Source: CAXBDP01 sp963974465
GTDB taxonomy: Bacteria; Bacteroidota; Bacteroidia; Cytophagales; Cyclobacteriaceae
DNA length: 64,000 bases
Assembly: GCA_049340005.1 (NCBI GenBank)
Contig: JBMPIY010000009.1
Strand: one strand, 5' to 3'
A model generated the notes under the pieces. It was not told the DNA's origin, made no database searches, and saw only the letters and a list, made by a program, of their open reading frames with translations. Position numbers and translations under genes: made by a program. Shown here one piece after another: positions 47,711-56,025 of the stretch (positions within the stretch are counted from its first letter, which is position 1; the number at the start of each line of letters is the position of its first letter).

Positions 47711-47744
47711 AAAGAGGCTGTCTCATAAGTGAGGCAGCCTCTTT
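47711..47744. terminator. Terminator-like hairpin downstream of tpx
   Basis: AAAGAGGCTG pairs with CAGCCTCTTT (47735-47744), with CTC/GAG extending the stem towards the loop, followed by TGG then TTTT. It could end tpx transcription, although it is 190 bases from the stop. Confidence 0.6.
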
Positions 47745-48042
47745 TGGTTTTTCATCTCTACAAAAAACTTCTAATGTAATTTTTCAACTATTGTATTTAT
47801 AGGCAAAAATAACTAGGTTTAACAACAAACTATGGAAAAACTTTATTTTAATGAAAACAGCACAACGTAAACATGTAAAATATCTCAAAATCAAGCATTA
47901 AACTAATACAACAAGTAACCTAGGTGATTCATTTAACAGACAAGATTTACAAAAAATTAGGATAAGCGAAACTAATTATAAAGCTGAATCAGAAATATTT
48001 TCACCTAACTACTTAATTTGCTTTGAAAAGATTTCATTCCTC

Positions 48043-48072
48043 TATTCATTGAAATACTTGTTTCAATGAATA
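48043..48072. repeat. Perfect 12-bp inverted repeat
   Basis: TATTCATTGAAA (48043-48054) and TTTCAATGAATA (48061-48072) around a 6-base loop; no T-tract follows. It may be a regulator site or an RNA hairpin. It is far (316 bases) from the next start codon. Confidence 0.65.
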
Positions 48073-48266
48073 TATAACAACCAACACTAAGCAGATAAGT
48101 AGTAAAGTGAAATCAGCTTAGTAATTTGCAGCAAACTAGTTTAATTGTTAAACTCAACTTATTAAACAAGATTATATCTTCAATAAGTTAACAACTAAAT
48201 AAGATCCAGTTGATGGTTAACCCAAATAATTTATTCTACATAGCGACTCAAGGAATTCGGATCATT

Positions 48267-48288
48267 AGACAATCATAATTTATTGTCT
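48267..48288 (+). promoter_or_regulatory. 7-bp inverted repeat upstream of the 115-residue gene
   Basis: AGACAAT and ATTGTCT separated by 8 bases, about 100 bases before the start of the 115-residue gene. It could be an operator site for the kinase pair; no regulator is known. Confidence 0.3.
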
Positions 48289-48387
48289 TAGAAACAATTA
48301 CACACAAAGTAGAACAAATATCTATTCGTAAGCCACCAAGGATAGTGAAAAGTTTATAATCATTTACCACCATGAAAACAGGAACCC

Positions 48388-48735
48388 ATGAAAAATGCAT
48401 CAAATCGTAAATTCTCAGTTCAATTGAGCTTTGAAGAAATACGGTTACCACCCTTTGAAGATATTTTGATACTAGGAAAAAAATGCCCCCAAGGTAGAAT
48501 TGGAATCTATAAATCTTTTGAACTGCTAGTTCCCAATGAATTTGAAACGTTTGAAATTGAAGACGAAATAGTTGAAGCAATATTTGTAAATAAAAGGGTG
48601 CTTAAAAAATTAGATAAAGATAAAGTACTCAAAGTATTGAAAGAAAAAGTATTTCCGTACGTTTCAGAATCTGAGATACTAAAAGTGAATTTTAAATTAC
48701 GAATCATTTATGATTCGGTTGAAGGAGAGTTCTGA
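48388..48735 (+). CDS. Unknown 115-residue protein coupled to a CBS kinase
   Basis: I do not recognise this protein. It is 115 residues, soluble, with a mixed alpha/beta pattern (QLSFEEIRLPPFEDILILG, LLVPNEFETFEIEDEIVEAIFV) and a Lys-rich central helix (NKRVLKKLDKDKVLKVLKEK). It has no signal peptide, no Cys/His motif and no receiver-domain Asp arrangement. Its TGA overlaps the ATG of the kinase gene (TGATG), so translation is coupled and the two products likely work together. The start could also be an ATG 18 bases further upstream, near 48370, in another frame, which is less likely. Confidence 0.7.
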   Translation: MKNASNRKFSVQLSFEEIRLPPFEDILILGKKCPQGRIGIYKSFELLVPNEFETFEIEDEIVEAIFVNKRVLKKLDKDKVLKVLKEKVFPYVSESEILKVNFKLRIIYDSVEGEF

Positions 48736-49802
48736 TGGATTTGAAAAAATACATATCTTATACTTATCCTATTGTCACGCCATACGAAGGAATAAATTCA
48801 GTTGAAAACGCATTACTTGAACATCAATATTTAGTAGTAATTGACAACAATAAGGAGTACCAAGGAATATTAACGATTCCAGATTTAATTAAAAGGCCTC
48901 ATAAAATCGTGATTGATTGTGTTACAAAAAAAGAAAATTTAAGAGTTAGTGATACCATTATGGTTGCCTTGGATAAATTTCGTTCTAGCAGGTCAAGTGT
49001 CTTACCTGTTATGAGCGAAACTAAGTTTATTGGTGTTATAGAAAAAAACAAAATTCTTTCTGGACTACAAACAAAAACGAAAAATCTACAAGAAAAGTCT
49101 CTGATTTCAGAAAAAGCAAAACAAAATTTCCTGGATAATTTATCTCATGAAATAAGGACGCCATTGAATGGTATACTTGGTCTATTAGATATTATAACAC
49201 AATTAGAAATTACTGATCACTCTGCTGAGCATGATCTATTATCTAGATCCTTAAGAAAATCTGCGGATCAATTCTTAATAATTATGAGCGATTTGGTGGA
49301 CTTGGCTCTTATAAATGCAGGTGATGAAATGAGCCCACAAATAGAAGAGTTAGATGTTTTTGAGCTTTTTTCTGAACTAAAAGATCATTTTAATGACTTA
49401 ATATCTGTTAAATATAATGATAAAATAATTAAATATAAAAATGATTTTGAACACTTTACAATTAGAACAGATAGAAGAAAATTACAGCGTATTTTATACC
49501 ATTTAGTAAATAATGCTTTAAAATTCTCAGAGGACAAAGAAGTAATTTTTGGATTCAATGTAAACAAAGACAAAAATTACATTAGTTTTTTTGTAAAAAA
49601 CAAGAAGTCAAATATTGGTCAAAAAGATGTAGAAAAAATGTTTGAAGTATTTGAAAAACAAGAACATATTGGTAAAGAGCTAAACTTTGGCTTAGGAATT
49701 GGGCTCCCATTAGTTAAAAACTTAACAAAGTTATTGGGTGGTCAAGTTGAAGTCAAATTGAAAAATTATGTTATTTCATTTATCATCAATATACCTTTTT
49801 AG
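48735..49802 (+). CDS. Histidine kinase with N-terminal CBS-domain pair
   Basis: A 355-residue cytoplasmic kinase without membrane helices. Residues about 10-110 are two CBS motifs (YLVVIDNNKEYQGILTIPD; SSVLPVMSETKFIGVIEKNK), which in other proteins bind adenine nucleotides. A short linker leads to HisKA with His138 in LSHEIRTPL. The HATPase has the N box (LYHLVNNALKFS) and G2 box (GLGIGLPLV), but the DxGxG box is not recognisable (FFVKNKKSNIGQ), so ATP binding may be weak or altered. CBS-kinases are uncommon. No response regulator lies nearby. It is coupled to the unknown 115-residue protein. Confidence 0.85.
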   Translation: MDLKKYISYTYPIVTPYEGINSVENALLEHQYLVVIDNNKEYQGILTIPDLIKRPHKIVIDCVTKKENLRVSDTIMVALDKFRSSRSSVLPVMSETKFIGVIEKNKILSGLQTKTKNLQEKSLISEKAKQNFLDNLSHEIRTPLNGILGLLDIITQLEITDHSAEHDLLSRSLRKSADQFLIIMSDLVDLALINAGDEMSPQIEELDVFELFSELKDHFNDLISVKYNDKIIKYKNDFEHFTIRTDRRKLQRILYHLVNNALKFSEDKEVIFGFNVNKDKNYISFFVKNKKSNIGQKDVEKMFEVFEKQEHIGKELNFGLGIGLPLVKNLTKLLGGQVEVKLKNYVISFIINIPF

Positions 49803-49839
49803 ACAAGTCGCCGATTAATAAGCTAATATTTATTCAGAG

Positions 49840-50585
49840 TTACTTATTTAGGTCGCAAGACCTATGATTGGTTTTTTGGTAATTGGCACTGCTTCTACAC
49901 ATCGCAGGATGAGTTTTATAAGGGTCGTTTCTCTGTGGTTTCTTCTATTAAAGCGAAAGAAATATTTGTTTATATATTTCTGCAAATATTTACGATCACT
50001 GTATGAGCGAATTCCACGTAACCAGTTCTTGAAATTTCTGATTTGTAAACGAAGCATAAGAAAGTTCTCTCTTTTATTAGAAGGTATTTGTCTTAAGTTT
50101 CTATACTCTTCTCTAAAGGCCTTATAAGCAGACCATCCATCTGTGAACATCGAAGCATTTTGATTAATATGCTCTTCAAATATTGGCTTTATCGAATTGC
50201 TGCTGAAATCTTCAATTACTTTTGCATAGGCTCTGCCCGCTTTGCCTTTTCTGTATTCCACAGGCAGCACTATTTTCACCTTATCATTACTATGCGCAAT
50301 TCCTTGTTGGTTCTTTTTGAGGTGTACCAATCTCAAATTCATCCACATGGACTTCACCATTCAACGGATGATAAGGTTGCCTTTTATGAAAGAAGCATGT
50401 TTACAACGTCGATAATGGTAGCCTTCAGCCCATTTCAATTCAGCTAAATAAGCATGCAAGAAGCTTTGTCTCCAAACTGTTGAAAGTCTTTCGGTCTAAT
50501 TTAAGAAGTTTCATAGGGTTAATTTTACACACTAAAACATCAATTTATCCATTGATATACAATGTTTAGTGACCTAAATAAGTAA
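49840..50585 (-). mobile_element. Decayed IS1595-family element (ISXO2-like)
   Basis: About 746 bases bounded by matched terminal inverted repeats TTACTTATTTAGGTC (49840-49854, and its complement 50571-50585). The transposase inside is fragmentary and the element is shorter than an intact IS1595 copy, indicating internal deletion and frameshifts. A target duplication is not evident, because the flanks do not clearly match. It lies just after the CBS kinase gene. Confidence 0.78.
49848..50514 (-). pseudogene. Transposase pseudogene, IS1595 family
   Basis: Three frames are needed to follow the protein. From the start ATG (50512-50514) a short frame soon shifts; a piece with YLAELKWAEGYHYRRCKH then ends, and the zinc-ribbon to catalytic-core linker is missing. 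The piece with GEVHVDEFEIG is in another frame, and the downstream 170-residue frame (DFSSNSIKPIFEEHI, FTDGWSAYKAF, FKNWLRGI, FRFNRRNHRETTL) carries the IS1595-type DDE region. The stop lies within the terminal repeat. It cannot encode a working transposase. Confidence 0.82.
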
Positions 50586-50719
50586 ACCTAATTAAAAAAT
50601 TATTAAAATAACAATAAGCTAATTTTGGCAAGATTAATGAGGTGGAGGTAAAGTGAATTCTCTATTCACAAGCAGCAAAATTTGAAATTTTTCTTAATAC
50701 AATTATCATACATACTTCA

Positions 50720-52021
50720 CTAAGCATCTTTACCTACTCCCACCCTACCCTTCAAACTAACCCACAATATCAGCAAAGCAACAAGTGAGATACTTATAAG
50801 GTAGATAGCTCCGTTTGCTTCGAATGCTCCAGTAAGGGTGGAAGCAACTTTGGCCAAGCTATGGATTCCCAGCAGCAAAGCCAGCCATACCACTAAAATT
50901 AATATGGCATTTTGCAAACCTGAATTTCCAAATCCTGATTTCATCAATTTATGATCGTTGATAATCACAATAAGAAAAATGGCAGAAATCGGTAATAACA
51001 GGCCGTTAAGTGCTTGAGCCAACAGAATCACTGGAATGGGTCTGAGTCCTGAAATTCCAAATAGTAAACCTACAAGCATTATCCCAGCCCATACGATACG
51101 AAAGCCAGTGGAACGCATATCCTGTTTCCTCCCGCTTACACTTTGCCATGTAATTGCAGCAGCCATAGGCGCCGTAATGCTCGAAGTGAACCCTGCGCAA
51201 AACAATCCAATCCCCAGTAATGCTGAGCCATTTCCAGCCATCAGCAAATCCATTTTACCTGCCAATGCTTCAAAACTAAATTCTGCATTTAGCATACTAC
51301 CTGTTACTAAAATTGCAATAGAAATAATACCTCCTAAAATAATGGCTATCGAAATCCCAAACCGCATTTCTGATAAACTCTGGTTTTTGCTAATTCCCGA
51401 AGCAAGAAAAAGATTGTAAGGGACGATAGTGGTGCCAACCAAGCCGAGAATCAAAGTCTCGCTGCCTACTGGAAAACTAGGAATGAAAGCACCCTTGGAA
51501 AGTTGAACAAAAGAGTAATCAGTTTGGAAAGCTAAAAAAGCAAAAGTAACTCCCATAAGTGCCACCATTACACTCATTACATTGAGTATGCTGCGCAAAT
51601 TGCCCAACCACAAACCTATACTTGCAAACAATACCACAACGACTGTAGCAACCCAAGCAGGAATTGGCGTTACCACTTCTATTCCTGCCACGGCTCCCAT
51701 TATATTACCAGCTTGATATGCGGTGCAACCAAAAACAATGGCAAAAATAATGAGTCCTTTTACTAGTTTGGCCGTCTTATCTTCATTGAATTTAGAGGCG
51801 ATTGCTTGACCCAAATTGAGTCCTGAGCCCAAAGTAATTCTAGCTGCACCTTCCTGCAATACTAAGCACGCAATGGTTCCAAATACCAATGCCCAAATAA
51901 GCTCTAAGCCGAATGAAGCGCCAGAAGAAGCCGCAGTAGTTACCGTACCTGGACCTATAAATGCAGCGGAAACTACAGACCAAAAAAGAATACTTCCAAT
52001 ACGAGATTTGAATTGGTTCAT
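50720..52021 (-). CDS. Nramp-family divalent metal transporter, non-canonical site
   Basis: A 433-residue protein with about eleven hydrophobic helices and Nramp-like organisation. Helix 1 carries GPGT (FIGPGTVTTAASSGASFG) where canonical Nramps have DPGN, losing the metal-binding Asp. Helix 6 has VPYNLFLASG in place of the usual MPHN-type segment. The substrate may therefore not be Mn2+/Fe2+, and relatives with altered sites transport Mg2+ or other ions. It is followed by a PspC gene upstream on the same strand (75 bases). Confidence 0.85.
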   Translation of the reverse strand: MNQFKSRIGSILFWSVVSAAFIGPGTVTTAASSGASFGLELIWALVFGTIACLVLQEGAARITLGSGLNLGQAIASKFNEDKTAKLVKGLIIFAIVFGCTAYQAGNIMGAVAGIEVVTPIPAWVATVVVVLFASIGLWLGNLRSILNVMSVMVALMGVTFAFLAFQTDYSFVQLSKGAFIPSFPVGSETLILGLVGTTIVPYNLFLASGISKNQSLSEMRFGISIAIILGGIISIAILVTGSMLNAEFSFEALAGKMDLLMAGNGSALLGIGLFCAGFTSSITAPMAAAITWQSVSGRKQDMRSTGFRIVWAGIMLVGLLFGISGLRPIPVILLAQALNGLLLPISAIFLIVIINDHKLMKSGFGNSGLQNAILILVVWLALLLGIHSLAKVASTLTGAFEANGAIYLISISLVALLILWVSLKGRVGVGKDA

Positions 52022-52096
52022 AACTTGAGGCTATTGAGTAAGGATTCAGAATTCAAAATCCAATTTAGCCAACAAGATAAAAGCAAATTGCGATAA

Positions 52097-52315
52097 TTAA
52101 CAATACCAAACTGAGCTACGGCCTCTACGCAAATGCTGGCGAATATTGATAATAAATGCAAGCCCCATATAGATAATCAGCGGCGATCCGAATGTCAGAA
52201 ATGAAGCATAAATAAAGAAAAGTCGAATGCTTGAAGTGGACATTTTGAGCTTTTCGCCTAATTTGGTGCAAACTCCAAAGGCTTGATTTTCAAAAAATGC
52301 AATTAATTTTTCCAT
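52097..52315 (-). CDS. PspC domain protein
   Basis: A 72-residue protein with a PspC (PF04024) domain: the family-typical FGVCTKLGEKLKMSTSSIRLFFI stretch followed by a long hydrophobic helix (FGSPLIIYMGLAFII). PspC proteins are small membrane or DNA-associated stress proteins. It ends RRGRSSVWYC. It is divergent from pdhB. Confidence 0.88.
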   Translation of the reverse strand: MEKLIAFFENQAFGVCTKLGEKLKMSTSSIRLFFIYASFLTFGSPLIIYMGLAFIINIRQHLRRGRSSVWYC

Positions 52316-52436
52316 ATCAAAATAAATTTAGAACGCATTTTCAATCAAAAAGCACGCTTTTTACTAATTCAACTACAAATTAGCAAAAAGATTCGGATAT
52401 AATTCAATCCTATTTTTTTGATTTGCCTTTGGTGGC

Positions 52437-52444
52437 TATTTTTG
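52437..52444 (+). promoter_or_regulatory. TAnnTTTG box upstream of pdhB
   Basis: TATTTTTG matches the Bacteroidota -7 element. A TTTG at 52417-52420 could be the -33 element, though the 16-base spacing is below the preferred 19. The start codon is 25 bases downstream. Confidence 0.35.
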
Positions 52445-52468
52445 CCAAGCAATATATAAATCAGATTA

Positions 52469-53446
52469 ATGAGAGAGATACAATTTCGCGAAGCCCTAAG
52501 AGAAGCCATGTCGGAAGAGATGCGTAGGGATGATAAGATTTTCTTAATGGGTGAAGAAGTAGCTGAATATAACGGAGCATATAAAGTAAGCCAAGGAATG
52601 CTCGATGAGTTTGGTCCGGAAAGAGTAATAGATACACCTATTGCAGAACTTGGTTTTGCAGGGATTGGTGTCGGTGCAGCTATCAACGGTTTGAGACCAA
52701 TTATTGAATTTATGACATTCAACTTTTCATTAGTTGCCATAGATCAAATTATTAATTCGGCTGCTAAAATCCTCTCTATGTCTGCTGGGCAATATTCTGC
52801 TCCAATGGTATTTAGAGGTCCAACCGGAAATGCTGGGATGCTTGGAGCTCAGCACTCTCAGAACTTTGAAAACTGGTATGCAAATACACCAGGACTTAAA
52901 GTAGTGGTGCCGTCAAATCCTTATGATGCAAAAGGCTTATTAAAATCTGCCATTAGAGATAATGACCCAGTAATCTTTATGGAGTCAGAGGTGATGTATG
53001 GCGATAAAGGCGAAGTGCCCGAAGAGGAATATTTAATCCCGATTGGCAAAGCCAATGTGGTACGTGAAGGAAGCGATGTAACGCTTATTTCATTTGGTAA
53101 AATGATGAAAGTAGCTCTAGAAGCTGCCGACGAAATGGCCAAAGAAGATATTAGCTGCGAAGTGATTGACTTGAGAAGTGTTCGCCCAATCGACTACCCA
53201 ACCCTTATTGAGTCGGTAAAAAAGACCAATAGAGCTGTGATTGTAGAAGAGGCTTGGCCTTTATCTTCTATTGCTACAGATTTAGCTTTCAACATTCAGC
53301 GTGATGCATTCGACTATTTGGATGCACCAATTCGCAGAGTTAACAGCATGGACGTTTCATTACCTTACGCACCTACTTTGATCGAAGCGATTTTGCCAAA
53401 TGTAAAGCGTACGATTGAAGCGATTAATGCTGTATTGTACAGATAA
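52469..53446 (+). CDS. pdhB: Pyruvate dehydrogenase E1 component, beta subunit
   Basis: A 325-residue transketolase-type subunit (opening REIQFREALREAMSEEMRRD, then VAEYNGAYKVSQGML). Characteristic parts are DTPIAELGFAGIGVGAA, EFMTFNF, GPTGNAGMLGAQHSQ and IDLRSVRPID. It forms the E1 heterotetramer that decarboxylates pyruvate on thiamine pyrophosphate; the alpha subunit gene is not in the window. Its end overlaps a possible extended start of the deaminase gene. Confidence 0.96.
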   Translation: MREIQFREALREAMSEEMRRDDKIFLMGEEVAEYNGAYKVSQGMLDEFGPERVIDTPIAELGFAGIGVGAAINGLRPIIEFMTFNFSLVAIDQIINSAAKILSMSAGQYSAPMVFRGPTGNAGMLGAQHSQNFENWYANTPGLKVVVPSNPYDAKGLLKSAIRDNDPVIFMESEVMYGDKGEVPEEEYLIPIGKANVVREGSDVTLISFGKMMKVALEAADEMAKEDISCEVIDLRSVRPIDYPTLIESVKKTNRAVIVEEAWPLSSIATDLAFNIQRDAFDYLDAPIRRVNSMDVSLPYAPTLIEAILPNVKRTIEAINAVLYR

Positions 53447-53477
53447 CAAAGCCATTCTGGAAAATCGAGATAAATTT

Positions 53478-53930
53478 ATGATCGAGGCCATCAGGCTTTC
53501 CGAGCAAAAAATGCGGGAGGGTTTCGGTGGCCCATTTGGTGCTGTAGTGGTACGAAATGGCGAAATTGTAGCCTCAGGTTTCAATCAGGTAACTAGCAGC
53601 AACGACCCAACTGCTCATGCAGAAGTAATGGCCATTAGAAATGCTTGTGAAAAACTCAATACATTTCAGCTAGACGATTGCGAACTTTATACAAGTTGCG
53701 AGCCATGCCCTATGTGTTTGGGTGCCATTTATTGGGCAAGAATTCCCGTGATTTATTACGCTAATACGCGGGAAGATGCTGCGAATATAGGTTTCGATGA
53801 TGCGCATATCTATCACGAAATTAGTCTAGAGATAAAAGATCGAAGCGTTAAAATGCTGCCTTTATTGAGAGAGGAAGGAATTAAAGTTTTCCAAGCTTGG
53901 CAGGCCAAGGAAGACAAAAAAGAATACTAA
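53478..53930 (+). CDS. Nucleoside/guanine deaminase, CDA fold
   Basis: A 150-residue cytidine-deaminase-fold enzyme. Zinc motifs are HAEVMAI (His and catalytic Glu) and CEPCPMCLGAI (both Cys). The GGPFGAVVVRNGEIVASGFNQV opening suits the guanine deaminase/tRNA-adenosine deaminase neighbourhood, and the DDAHIYHEISL end is typical of guanine deaminase. The ATG at 53478 is chosen; an ATG at 53427 would overlap pdhB by 20 bases and add 17 residues, which may be the true start. Likely cytosolic purine salvage. Confidence 0.87.
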   Translation: MIEAIRLSEQKMREGFGGPFGAVVVRNGEIVASGFNQVTSSNDPTAHAEVMAIRNACEKLNTFQLDDCELYTSCEPCPMCLGAIYWARIPVIYYANTREDAANIGFDDAHIYHEISLEIKDRSVKMLPLLREEGIKVFQAWQAKEDKKEY

Positions 53931-53968
53931 GCCCAAATACATTCATTGGCATATTGCCTTGAATAGCC

Positions 53969-53976
53969 TAATTTCG
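53969..53976 (+). promoter_or_regulatory. Promoter-like box of tRNA-Arg
   Basis: TAATTTCG is one base from TAnnTTTG, with an ATTG near 53945 as a -33 candidate (20-base spacing). It lies 10 bases before the tRNA, close for a Bacteroidota promoter. Confidence 0.35.
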
Positions 53977-53986
53977 CCAAATCAAT

Positions 53987-54060
53987 GCACCCGTAGTTCA
54001 ATTGGATAGAATGTCAGATTCCGGTTCTGATGGTTGGGGGTTCGAATCCCTTCGGGTGCA
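53987..54060 (+). tRNA. tRNA-Arg(CCG)
   Basis: A 74-base tRNA. The acceptor stem GCACCCG pairs with CGGGTGC with discriminator A; the anticodon stem TCAGA/TCTGA surrounds TTCCGGT, anticodon CCG. The T-loop GGTTCGAATCC is intact. The CCA end is not encoded. A strong terminator follows directly. Confidence 0.97.
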
Positions 54061-54061
54061 C

Positions 54062-54093
54062 AAAAAGTCGCTGTGGTTGCAGCGACTTTTTTT
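54062..54093 (+). terminator. Terminator after tRNA-Arg
   Basis: AAAAAGTCGCTG pairs with CAGCGACTTTTT across a 6-base loop; the stem runs into further T residues. It is a standard intrinsic terminator. Confidence 0.9.
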
Positions 54094-54130
54094 GTGATAT
54101 CGAGAAAAAACCTCCCGCAATTACTTTACA

Positions 54131-56017
54131 TCAATAAGCCCTTTCAACCACACCTCGCATATAATTTACGAATGCGCGATTTACTACTCTATTTCCACCT
54201 TTAGTAGGATAGTCACCAGTGAAATACCAATCGCCCAAATGTTTTGGACAAGCTTTGTGAAGGTTTTCTACAGTCTGGTAAATCACCTCCAATTCAGCTT
54301 TCAAATTAATTGGCCTTACGATATCTGCAATTTTCATTGAGATTTCATCATCAGTAAATGGATCGTATAAGCGCTGTACAAAATTAGGTGCATTGATATT
54401 GCCTACTGAATCAAGCGCTTGTTGCATTACTTCATCTACAAGCGAATTCATTCCCCGCTCATTCAGCAATGAAATGACCGCACGGAATGCCACAAAATCC
54501 TTCATCTTGGACATGTCTATACCGTAGCAATCGGGATAGCGAATTTGGGGCGCAGAGGAAACGATAATGATTTTGCGGGGTTCAAGTCTGTCTAGCATTT
54601 TGAGAATGCTCTTTTCAAGAGTAGTTCCGCGTACAATAGAATCGTCAATTACGACAAGCGTATCCACTTTTTTATTGATTACCTCGTAAGTGGTATCATA
54701 TACATAAGCTACCAAATCATCACGATGTTCGTCATCGGTAATGAAAGTTCTATGCTTCACATCTTTTGCCACAAGCTTTTCAATACGAGGTGTAAATGAA
54801 AGCAAATCTTCCAGCGAATCGATATGTGGTTTATTCTCCATGATGATTTCCTTACGCTTCTGCACAAGGTATTCATTGAGTCCGTCCATCATTCCATAAA
54901 AGGCTGTTTCAGCTGTATTTGGAATGTAGGAAAAAACCGTATTCTTCAAATCGAAATTGATCGATTTTAATATTTGAGGGATTAGAAGCTTGCCCAATTT
55001 CTTGCGCTCATGGTAGATATCCGGATCGGTTCCTCGCGAGAAATAAATTCGCTCAAAACTGCAAGATTTTTTCTCTTTCGTTTCAAGAAACGGCAATACA
55101 TCAAACTCACCACTTTTGTTGATGATTAATGCATGTCCAGGATCAACTTCATGGATATCATCAAACTCAACATTAAAAGCCGTTTTAATTGGTGATTTTT
55201 CAGAAGCCACAACTACTATCTCCTCATCGGCATAATAGTAAGCAGGACGGATACCATTTGGATCTCTCGCAACAAAAGCTCCACCATAGCCAGTCATACC
55301 AGCCATTGCATATCCACCATCAAAATCCTTACAAGCACGCTTCAATACTCTTTGCAAATCAAGCTCATTTTCAATGATCTCTGTGATTTGCTTATTGGTA
55401 TTTTTGCCTTTGTATTTATTGAAAAGCATTTGATTTTCTTCATCCAAAAAGTGCCCAATCTTTTCCATTACAGTCACCGTATCGGTCTTTTCTTTTGGAT
55501 GCTGCCCAAGACTTACAAGGTGATTAAAGAGCTCTTCAACATTTGTAAGGTTGAAATTGCCCGCTACAACCAAGTTTCTACTGCGCCAATTGTTCATTCG
55601 CAACATTGGATGGCAGCTTTCAATTTGGTTTTTGCCATGAGTACCATATCTAAGGTGCCCCAACCAAACTTCCCCAGTAAAAGCTACATTTTCTTTTAAC
55701 CAATTCTCATTAAGGTAATTTTCTCCACCCTCCCGCTTTGCTTCTTCGAACTTAGCTCCAAGTTTTGAAAATATTTCTGTAATTGCTTGAGAATCTACTG
55801 ATCTATAACGACTTATATACTTATTTCCAGCTCCTACTCCAATCTTAATATTTGCTATCCCAGCTCCATCTTGCCCTCTATTATGCTGCTTTTGCATGAG
55901 CAAATACATCTTATTGATAGCATAGAGCGGTGTGCCGTATTTATCAATATAATATTGGAGTGGTTTTCTAAGTCTGATGAGGGCTATACCGCACTCGTGC
56001 TTTATTTTGTCGCTCAT
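54131..56017 (-). CDS. Amidophosphoribosyltransferase-type protein (long PurF)
   Basis: A 628-residue class II glutamine amidotransferase fused to a phosphoribosyltransferase. The N-terminal nucleophile Cys is in HECGIALI, followed by NRGQDGAGI and HLRYGTHG. The PRPP-binding motif is VVIDDSIVRGTTLEKS. It is about 120-160 residues longer than classical PurF, with extra helices around 185-235 and 400-430. It should make phosphoribosylamine or act on a related purine-pathway substrate. It starts 8 bases after nuoN, an unexpected co-transcription with complex I. Confidence 0.88.
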   Translation of the reverse strand: MSDKIKHECGIALIRLRKPLQYYIDKYGTPLYAINKMYLLMQKQHNRGQDGAGIANIKIGVGAGNKYISRYRSVDSQAITEIFSKLGAKFEEAKREGGENYLNENWLKENVAFTGEVWLGHLRYGTHGKNQIESCHPMLRMNNWRSRNLVVAGNFNLTNVEELFNHLVSLGQHPKEKTDTVTVMEKIGHFLDEENQMLFNKYKGKNTNKQITEIIENELDLQRVLKRACKDFDGGYAMAGMTGYGGAFVARDPNGIRPAYYYADEEIVVVASEKSPIKTAFNVEFDDIHEVDPGHALIINKSGEFDVLPFLETKEKKSCSFERIYFSRGTDPDIYHERKKLGKLLIPQILKSINFDLKNTVFSYIPNTAETAFYGMMDGLNEYLVQKRKEIIMENKPHIDSLEDLLSFTPRIEKLVAKDVKHRTFITDDEHRDDLVAYVYDTTYEVINKKVDTLVVIDDSIVRGTTLEKSILKMLDRLEPRKIIIVSSAPQIRYPDCYGIDMSKMKDFVAFRAVISLLNERGMNSLVDEVMQQALDSVGNINAPNFVQRLYDPFTDDEISMKIADIVRPINLKAELEVIYQTVENLHKACPKHLGDWYFTGDYPTKGGNRVVNRAFVNYMRGVVERAY

Positions 56018-56025
56018 GGGTTTAT

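Larger units (their letters stand above)
47521..48387. other. AT-rich gap without an open reading frame
   Basis: About 870 AT-rich bases with no plausible gene longer than about 16 codons. It holds a terminator-like hairpin (47711-47744), a perfect 12-bp inverted repeat (48043-48072) and a 7-bp inverted repeat (48267-48288) close to the next gene. No tRNA, IS ends or octamer GCGGGAGG is seen. Confidence 0.6.

Noticed and set aside
47711..47744. Hairpin read as an insertion-sequence end
   Set aside because: There is no transposase nearby and no second matching end; a terminator is simpler.
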